From NCBI GenBank assembly GCA_023137005.1, contig JAGLQE010000331.1:1-6059 (forward strand): a stretch of 6,059 nt of DNA, read 5' to 3'. The first letter of the stretch is position 1. Each line of letters starts with the position of its first letter. The translations under genes and the position numbers were made by a program. This document shows positions 1 to 5,205 of this stretch, piece by piece. The notes under the pieces are model-generated. The model was not told the DNA's origin. It saw nothing but the letters and a program-made list of their open reading frames with translations, and searched no databases. This stretch comes from Thermoplasmata archaeon (GTDB lineage: Archaea > Thermoplasmatota > Thermoplasmata > SG8-5 > JAGLSY01).

Positions 1-573
1 TTTATTAACGACCTCAATAGGTTTTTCAGCAGCCCAATTTGCTATGTCGATCACAGTGTTGCCAACAGTGAATATTCGATCTTTTGGAAAACCTTCGTTT
101 ATCAGGTTATTTACATTTTTCTCTATTGGTGCAAAGTAAATGTCTGATGAAGCATCCGAGATGCGTGTGTTCAATTGTTCTGGAAATGGCTCTTTGGAGA
201 ATGTTCTCAATCCTGCCTCAACATGGCCAACAGGCATCATAGATAGATTTGCACATAATGAAACAGACATTGAAGTGGAAGTATCACCATGAGTGAACAC
301 TATATCGGGTTTAACTTCCTCTAATACTTTTTCAGTACGGGTCATTATATTTGTGACAAGCTGAACTAAAGAAGAAGAATCCTTCCCACATTCAAGATCG
401 AAATCAGGAAGTCTTAATTCCAGATCTTTGAAAAGTTCATTGTATAAATTCGGACTCCAATGTTGGCCTGAGTATAGTATATAAGTTTCATGGCCTCTTT
501 TCTCACATTCTTTAACTAGAGGGGCCATTTTTATAGTGCATGGTTTAGTACCAAAGGCAACAATGATTTTCAT
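1..573 (-). CDS. wecB: UDP-N-acetylglucosamine 2-epimerase (non-hydrolysing), N-terminal part, cut by window edge
   Basis: This gene reads leftward from an ATG at 573-571 and stays open for 191 codons to the window edge, about half of the usual 360-390 residues. The family interconverts UDP-GlcNAc and UDP-ManNAc in the cytoplasm, which feeds ManNAc or ManNAcA into surface glycans. Visible motifs are the N-terminal FGTKPCTIKMAPLV (residues 7-20, normally GTRPEAIKMAPL), SGQH (35-38), HGDTST (95-100), GHVEAGLRT (116-124), FPEQLNTR (130-137), FAP.E (147-151) and GNTVID (171-176). The lysine of IKMAP (K15), the aspartate of HGD (D97) and the glutamates of VEAG (E119) and PEQ (E132) match catalytic or binding positions of the E. 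coli enzyme. GTRPE is changed to GTKPC, and the usual PEExNR reads PEQLNTR, which displaces the arginine by one residue. It is transcribed away from the glycosyltransferase operon. Family assignment is secure. Exact substrate is not, and the C-terminal half with the catalytic histidine is out of view. Confidence 0.93.
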   Translation of the reverse strand, partial: MKIIVAFGTKPCTIKMAPLVKECEKRGHETYILYSGQHWSPNLYNELFKDLELRLPDFDLECGKDSSSLVQLVTNIMTRTEKVLEEVKPDIVFTHGDTSTSMSVSLCANLSMMPVGHVEAGLRTFSKEPFPEQLNTRISDASSDIYFAPIEKNVNNLINEGFPKDRIFTVGNTVIDIANWAAEKPIEVVNK

Positions 574-686
574 CGTCTTCAGGTAGAAGGGTTTACTATA
601 AAAAAGTTATCTGGATTAAAATAATAATGCTAAGAAAAGATTATAAGTAAATTATCTTTACTCTCACCAATCTGAATGGTTTAATT
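574..686. promoter_or_regulatory. Divergent intergenic promoter region with archaeal TATA-like elements
   Basis: These 113 very AT-rich bases separate the starts of the epimerase gene (minus) and the first glycosyltransferase gene (plus), so both promoters should lie here. On the plus strand TTATAAGT (641-648), preceded by purine-rich AGAAAAGA (633-640), fits a TATA box with a BRE. It would place transcription start near 670, leaving a short leader of about 15 bases. On the minus strand TTTTTTATAGT (the complement of about 595-605) lies 22-32 bases before the ATG and would give an almost leaderless message. Neither start has a clear GGTGA-type ribosome site. Such elements are easy to find by chance in AT-rich DNA, so the exact boxes are tentative. 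Confidence 0.4.
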
Positions 687-1841
687 ATGTCTTCAAAAAA
701 AATTTGTATAATAGGGCCATCAACTCACTTTCTTAGTGGCATCAGTTATTACACAGTTCAGCTGGCCAATACATTGGTGAAGTCAAATACAGTATCAGTG
801 ATCTCCATGAGAAAATTGCTTCCGGATTTTCTCTTCCCAGGTAAGGAGCGAATAGGAAAGCAGCTGACAGACCTGGATTATGTACCTGAGATCAACAATT
901 TTGATGGTGTGGACTATCACTCGATCTCAAGCTGGCTTGGAGCCAGGAAATTTCTTGAAGAGAATGACCCAGATATAATCATCTTTCAATGGTGGACATC
1001 ATCAATAGCACACCTTTACTTGCTGATCAGTTTGTTCAATATCTTGAAGGGACGAGCTAAATGCATCATTGAAATGCACGAGGTTACAGACCAAATAGAA
1101 GAACATAATATTATATTCAAAATATATTCGAAGATCACTGGCACACTCTTAAGATATAATATTGACACGGTGGTCACCCATTCGAACAGTGATAAAAAAT
1201 TGGTCTCCGAGAGATACAAGATCGATGAAAAGCAGGTGCACCTTGTGCCTTTAGGCCTGTATGACCATTATTCCATCATTGACAAGGATATTGCCAGATC
1301 CGAACTGAATATCAAAGAAGAATTCGTGATCCTATACTTTGGGCTCATACGCCCTTACAAGGGTGTGCAATATTTACTTAAAGCATTTGAAAACCTGGAT
1401 GAAGATATAATAAAGAATTCAAAGATGTTGATAATCGGTGAACTTTGGGAGGATTCGAAAGATATATCTCTAAAATTTGGGTCATCAGCCAAAAAAGATA
1501 ATATCTATACAAAATTTGAATATGTTCCTGACTCTGAGGTACCGTATTATTTTTCAGCCTGCGATCTGGTCGTGCTTCCTTATACCAGAGCTTCTCAAAG
1601 TGCTGTCGCCCATATTGCCATGTCATTTGGTAAACCCATTATCGTATCACATGTTGGCGGATTGAAAGAATCCATGGAGGATTATGACGGAACACTGTTC
1701 GTACCACCGGAAGACCCTGATAGTATTACAAAAGCCATTGTAAAGATTTATAATCGAAAAGGCCATGAGGGATATGATATCCCAGACAAGGGATGGGATA
1801 AAACAGGTCGGATCTATTCAAAAATACTAGATAATATGTGA
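687..1841 (+). CDS. GT4-family glycosyltransferase (GT-B fold), first gene of operon
   Basis: This 384-residue protein has the normal length for a family 4 glycosyltransferase, a retaining enzyme that moves a sugar from a nucleotide-sugar donor to a glycan acceptor at the cytoplasmic membrane face. The N-terminal Rossmann domain starts at KKICIIGPSTHFLSGISYY (residues 4-22), with the Gly-Ile-Ser loop where many relatives have GGxxxH. EMHEV (129-133) supplies a histidine typical of the acceptor domain, and THSNSDKK (164-171) precedes the interdomain linker. The C-terminal donor domain begins near 213, with YFGLIRPYKG (217-226) as the usual phosphate-binding arginine and lysine segment, and ends in PYTRASQSA (298-306) and KPIIVSHVGGLKE (316-328). 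The E(x7)E motif is not intact: the region reads RASQSAVAHIAMSFGKP. No transmembrane segment or signal peptide is seen. The ATG lacks a good ribosome site, as is common for archaeal first genes. Donor and acceptor cannot be read from the sequence. Confidence 0.92.
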   Translation: MSSKKICIIGPSTHFLSGISYYTVQLANTLVKSNTVSVISMRKLLPDFLFPGKERIGKQLTDLDYVPEINNFDGVDYHSISSWLGARKFLEENDPDIIIFQWWTSSIAHLYLLISLFNILKGRAKCIIEMHEVTDQIEEHNIIFKIYSKITGTLLRYNIDTVVTHSNSDKKLVSERYKIDEKQVHLVPLGLYDHYSIIDKDIARSELNIKEEFVILYFGLIRPYKGVQYLLKAFENLDEDIIKNSKMLIIGELWEDSKDISLKFGSSAKKDNIYTKFEYVPDSEVPYYFSACDLVVLPYTRASQSAVAHIAMSFGKPIIVSHVGGLKESMEDYDGTLFVPPEDPDSITKAIVKIYNRKGHEGYDIPDKGWDKTGRIYSKILDNM

Positions 1842-1851
1842 TATTGGTTCA

Positions 1852-1856
1852 GGTGA
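1852..1856 (+). promoter_or_regulatory. Ribosome binding site of the SDR gene
   Basis: GGTGA lies 4 bases before the ATG at 1861, inside the 19-base gap after the upstream stop codon. It matches the archaeal and bacterial anti-Shine-Dalgarno sequence and supports the chosen start. Confidence 0.75.
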
Positions 1857-1860
1857 AAAT

Positions 1861-2811
1861 ATGAGAATATTGATAACTGGTGCTACAGGGTTTGTCGGAA
1901 GCCATATGATAGATTTTCTACTTAAGAAAGGAGAGTCGGAGATATATGCAACAAAAAGACGAAGAAGTGATATGACGAATGTATCTCATATTAAGAATGA
2001 TGTAACGTGGATAGATATGGATCTGGCAGATAGCCATAGTCTGTTCCAAACTCTCAAAACAACAGAGCCAGATTATATATTTCATTTGGGTGCACAATCC
2101 TTTGTGCCGATGAGTTGGAATGCACCACAGGAGACCTTCGTAAGTAATGCTATAGGAACAATCAATTTATTAGAAGCTGTAAGGCAATTAGAACTGGACT
2201 CAAAAATCCAGATCGCAGGATCCAGTGAAGAATATGGACTCGTGACACCGGATGAAACACCAATAACTGAGGACAATCCACTAAGACCATTGAGCCCCTA
2301 TGGTGTGAGCAAGGTGGCCACCGACCTCTTCGGGAGACAATATCACAGGTCATATGGAATGGATATTGTCGTGACCAGGGCATTCAATCATACTGGCCCC
2401 AGGAGAGGCGAGATGTTCGTCACATCTAATTTCGCCAAGCAGGTCGTGGAAATTGAGAAAGGCAGAGAGCCTGTGATACATGTTGGGAACCTTGATGCCC
2501 AACGTGATTTCAGTGATGTAAGAGATATTGTCAGAGCGTATTGGCTTGCATTGGAAAAGGGTATTCCAGGCGAAGTGTACAATATATGCTCGGGTGAAGC
2601 TATCACGATCAAAGAATTGCTAAACATGCTATTGGATCTATCAAAGGCAGAAATATCAATAAAAGAGGACCCTGCAAGAATGAGACCATCCGATGTGGAA
2701 GTTTTACTTGGGTCTTGTACTAAATTCAAGGATCAGACTGGATGGGCTCCAGAGATACCATTCGAACAAACATTGGAAGATATAATGAATTATTGGCGAG
2801 AAATATTATGA
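1861..2811 (+). CDS. GDP-mannose 4,6-dehydratase or GDP-6-deoxy-4-keto-mannose reductase (extended SDR)
   Basis: This 316-residue protein is an extended short-chain dehydrogenase/reductase acting on a GDP-sugar. The NAD(P)-binding TGATGFVGSH is at residues 6-15. The basic cluster KRRRSD (32-37) points to NADP, as in GDP-mannose dehydratases. HLGAQSFVPMSW (75-86) is the usual loop of this group. The catalytic set is SSEEYG (121-126) and YGVSK (Y147, K151). Downstream are TRAFNHTGPRRGEMF (172-186), VGNLDAQRDFSDVRD (208-222), the NICSGEA segment (241-247) and RMRPSDV (273-279). The serine-glutamate pair aligns with the Thr-Ser-Glu of GDP-mannose 4,6-dehydratase (Gmd), which turns GDP-mannose into GDP-4-keto-6-deoxy-mannose. 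The length and the NLDAQRDFSDVRD and RMRPSDV segments also resemble the reductase Rmd, which makes GDP-D-rhamnose. Gmd is usually about 320-370 residues, so both readings remain open. It sits between glycosyltransferase genes, consistent with supply of a 6-deoxyhexose donor. A 69-base gap without an obvious terminator follows. Confidence 0.88.
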   Translation: MRILITGATGFVGSHMIDFLLKKGESEIYATKRRRSDMTNVSHIKNDVTWIDMDLADSHSLFQTLKTTEPDYIFHLGAQSFVPMSWNAPQETFVSNAIGTINLLEAVRQLELDSKIQIAGSSEEYGLVTPDETPITEDNPLRPLSPYGVSKVATDLFGRQYHRSYGMDIVVTRAFNHTGPRRGEMFVTSNFAKQVVEIEKGREPVIHVGNLDAQRDFSDVRDIVRAYWLALEKGIPGEVYNICSGEAITIKELLNMLLDLSKAEISIKEDPARMRPSDVEVLLGSCTKFKDQTGWAPEIPFEQTLEDIMNYWREIL

Positions 2812-2874
2812 GCTGCAATTGTTACAAAAAGCACAAAGTCAAAACTGAGATCATACCATTAATAAAACAAAGTA

Positions 2875-2884
2875 GGTGAGGTGG
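2875..2884 (+). promoter_or_regulatory. Ribosome binding site deciding a TTG start for the second GT4 gene
   Basis: The sequence GGTGAGGTGG contains overlapping GGTGA (2875-2879) and GAGGTG (2878-2883) sites. GGTGA is 7 bases before TTG 2887 but only 1 base before GTG 2881, so TTG is the better placed start. Confidence 0.55.
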
Positions 2885-2886
2885 CA

Positions 2887-3981
2887 TTGAAGATCATCCA
2901 AGTAACACCAAGATATTTTCCAGATATTGGTGGTGTGGAAACACATGTGAAAGCCATCAGTGAAGTATTGGTAGAGAAAGGTTTCGAAGTAGAGGTCATT
3001 TGTACAGACCCTTCGGGATCATATCCAAAAAATGAAAATATCAATGGAGTCGAAATAAGAAGATTCAAGAGTTTCGCACCCAATGAGGCTTATTATATCG
3101 CTCCACGGATACATTCTTATCTTAAGAAAGCAGAATGTGATGTGATCCATGCACACAATTATCATACATTACCAGCATTCTTTGCTACTCTTGCTAGAAA
3201 AGATAGGAAATTTATTTTCACCCCGCATACTTTTGGTTTTCCAACCACATTCCCACGAAATCTATTCCATAAGATATACAAAATATTTGGTAGGTATATT
3301 TTTAACTCTGCAGATAAAGTAATTACCGTATCCAAAACAGAGCGACTATGGTTGAGAGATGTATTCAATATACCAGAGGGAAAATTGATCTATATCCCAT
3401 TATTCGTTGATATTGCAAAGAAAATTGAACAGCCAGCAAAAGATCGTATTCAGAAGATCGCATTCGTAGGAAGATTATCAGAAGAAAAAAATATAGATGT
3501 TTTGATATCTGCATTTACTAATATTAAAGTGTCCCATCCAGATTGTGAATTATATATTGTGGGCGACGGCCCAATGAAAAAGCAATTGGAGAAATCAGCA
3601 GAGGGTGCTAATGATGTGAATTTTCTGGGAGCTTTAGGGCACAATGAGGTTGTCGAATTTCTGGATGATATAGATCTTTTTGTTTTGCCATCAAAATACG
3701 AAGTATTGGGTATCTCTGTTCTAGAGGCAATGTCCAAACAGATCCCGGTGATCATGACGCCAGTCGGAGAGCTTAGCCATACATTAACACCTGAGGAGAA
3801 CTGTTTATTCACGAAGATAGGTGACATCAAGGACCTGACAATGAAGATCACATTGATATTGGAAGATCCAAAATTAAGAAATAAGATAGCGGAAAATGGA
3901 AAACATTTTGTTTCCGAAAGACATGATATCAATGGAATTATAAATAAATACATAAATATATATAGTGAAAAGGATGTCTAA
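2887..3981 (+). CDS. GT4-family glycosyltransferase, second in operon
   Basis: This is a complete family 4 glycosyltransferase of 364 residues from TTG 2887, or 366 from GTG 2881. TTG is preferred because it has a well spaced GGTGA and gives the family-typical start MKIIQVTPRYFPDIGG. Residue numbers here count from GTG 2881. The N-terminal acceptor domain shows IGGVETH (16-22), the usual glycine-rich loop, and DVIHAHNYH (87-95) and FTPHTFGFP (113-121). NSADKVITVSK (142-152) leads to the linker. The donor domain has AFVGRLSEEKN (194-204) with the conserved arginine and lysine, LYIVGDGP (224-231), FLGAL (248-252) and an intact E(x7)E motif at E274 and E282 within EVLGISVLE. All expected catalytic elements are therefore present. 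It resembles mannosyl- and glucosyltransferases of surface polysaccharide clusters, but the sugar cannot be assigned. No membrane segment is evident. The stop is followed after 6 bases by the next gene, which suggests cotranscription. Confidence 0.92.
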   Translation: MKIIQVTPRYFPDIGGVETHVKAISEVLVEKGFEVEVICTDPSGSYPKNENINGVEIRRFKSFAPNEAYYIAPRIHSYLKKAECDVIHAHNYHTLPAFFATLARKDRKFIFTPHTFGFPTTFPRNLFHKIYKIFGRYIFNSADKVITVSKTERLWLRDVFNIPEGKLIYIPLFVDIAKKIEQPAKDRIQKIAFVGRLSEEKNIDVLISAFTNIKVSHPDCELYIVGDGPMKKQLEKSAEGANDVNFLGALGHNEVVEFLDDIDLFVLPSKYEVLGISVLEAMSKQIPVIMTPVGELSHTLTPEENCLFTKIGDIKDLTMKITLILEDPKLRNKIAENGKHFVSERHDINGIINKYINIYSEKDV

Positions 3982-3987
3982 AAGAAG

Positions 3988-5205
3988 ATGCTTCCATGGA
4001 CAAGCCATATTAAAAATATGGATGTTAAAAAAGTTGTCTTAATAACAAATATGTTTCCCCCATTTCCAGAGGGAGTGATCGATCTCAGCGGGGGTAGTGA
4101 TGTAGCCTCCGAGATATTCGTTGATGAACTGAATGAGATTGGCATTCAGACAAATGTTATTTCACTGGATTATGTCAAGAAATTACCAAAGGAAAAAAAA
4201 CACATCATAAGGATCGGCAATTATTTTCCCTATGTAATGATGGAGGACAGATTATCCACGGCCACATTCGTTTACAGGGAATCATTCAGACCCCTTATTT
4301 TTCTTAGAATAATAGGCCATTTAAAGAGGATCAAGCCAGATATCATTGTTATCGGAAAGACATATCAATTGTCCTTGGCACCCATGATCGCCGCCAGGTT
4401 CCTTCGGATACCCTATATCGTCAGGTATGATTGGCTATGCCCGACCAATCCAAAGCCAGAGCTTTGCACACTAAAAGATAGGTTGAATTGCGCACAGTGT
4501 ATCGAAGAGATAAGCAAACAACCAATTCCAAAGATAGGAAAGATACTGTCTGGGTTTTTTTTTGTACCTATGTCTATGCTCAAAGGATATCTATGGAATA
4601 GAGCAGAAGGAGCGCTTGCGGTTAGTGAGTTCCATAAACAATTGATGATATCATTTGGGATCAGAGATGATTTCATTGAAATACTTCCAAATGTAATGTC
4701 ATTGGATAGTGACCTGGATGTGATACAAGAACTCAAGGAAAAGTATGATACAAAAGATCATTTTACAATCTTATATGTGGGTCGTCTAGAGCCTGAGAAG
4801 GGCATAGAGATCCTCATGGAAGCTTTTGATATCGTGAAGAAAGAACATGATAAGATAAAATTATTAATTGCAGGATCTGGTCGCCTTTCTGAATTGGCAA
4901 AGGACAAGTCTGCAAAGGATCCAAAAATGACCTTTCTAGGGCGTGTGCCTCACGAGGAATTAGGTAATTATTACTCCATATGTGATATTGTGGCTATACC
5001 CAGCATTGTTCCAGAAGGGCACCCTATCGTGGCAGAGGAGGCGATGTCATTAGGAAAAATTATAATTGGGTTTGATATGGGTGGATTGGAAGGTATCTTC
5101 AGGGAAAGATCAGAACATATAGCTGTAAAGGAAATAAGCGCTGAAGGGCTTGCTGAAGGGATAATAAATCACATAAATAATTACGCAGATCCGGGAGGTA
5201 CTTAA
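3988..5205 (+). CDS. GT4-family glycosyltransferase with four-cysteine insert, third in operon
   Basis: From ATG 3988 this protein has 405 residues. An alternative ATG at 4018 would remove ten residues and begin at MDVKKVVLITNMFPP, closer to the usual family start. Neither has a strong ribosome site (a weak AGGATG lies at 3971-3976). The N-terminal Rossmann strand is VVLITNMFPP (16-25), followed by GGSDVA (35-40), the loop normally seen as GG(S/A). The acceptor domain carries a RYDWLCP segment (146-152) and four cysteines, C151, C160, C168 and C171, ending in CAQC. NRAEGALAVSE (204-214) precedes the linker. In the donor domain are YVGRLEPEKG (263-272), LLIAGSGRL (292-300), FLGRVPHEEL (316-325) and an intact E(x7)E motif, E343 and E351, in PEGHPIVAEEAM. 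A hydrophobic patch (188-195) may contact the membrane. Donor and acceptor are unknown. The TAA stop overlaps the next ATG by one base, so translation is probably coupled. Confidence 0.92.
   Translation: MLPWTSHIKNMDVKKVVLITNMFPPFPEGVIDLSGGSDVASEIFVDELNEIGIQTNVISLDYVKKLPKEKKHIIRIGNYFPYVMMEDRLSTATFVYRESFRPLIFLRIIGHLKRIKPDIIVIGKTYQLSLAPMIAARFLRIPYIVRYDWLCPTNPKPELCTLKDRLNCAQCIEEISKQPIPKIGKILSGFFFVPMSMLKGYLWNRAEGALAVSEFHKQLMISFGIRDDFIEILPNVMSLDSDLDVIQELKEKYDTKDHFTILYVGRLEPEKGIEILMEAFDIVKKEHDKIKLLIAGSGRLSELAKDKSAKDPKMTFLGRVPHEELGNYYSICDIVAIPSIVPEGHPIVAEEAMSLGKIIIGFDMGGLEGIFRERSEHIAVKEISAEGLAEGIINHINNYADPGGT
5193..5199 (+). promoter_or_regulatory. Strong ribosome binding site of the asparagine-synthase-like gene
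   Basis: GGGAGGT ends 5 bases before ATG 5205 and lies inside the 3' end of the upstream glycosyltransferase gene. It is the best Shine-Dalgarno match in the window and fixes the start, which matters because the second codon is the one missing the catalytic cysteine. Confidence 0.85.

Noticed and set aside
2388..2729. 113-codon open frame on the minus strand inside the SDR gene
   Set aside because: It lies wholly antisense to a well supported gene with clear motifs, its sequence is low in recognisable domains, and it has no ribosome site or family resemblance.
2812..2880. Possible internal promoter or terminator in the 69-base gap before the second GT4 gene
   Set aside because: TTAATAAA (2859-2866) looks TATA-like, but it would start transcription at or after the ribosome site. 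No hairpin or oligo-T tract is present, so neither a promoter nor a terminator can be supported.
3450..3953. 167-codon open frame on the minus strand inside the second GT4 gene
   Set aside because: Long for a chance frame, but it is fully antisense to conserved catalytic motifs, is rich in Ser, Ile and Phe as expected from the complement of AT-rich coding DNA, and matches no family I recognise.
4413..4736. 107-codon open frame on the minus strand inside the third GT4 gene
   Set aside because: Antisense shadow of the cysteine-rich acceptor domain, with no plausible start signal or recognisable domain.
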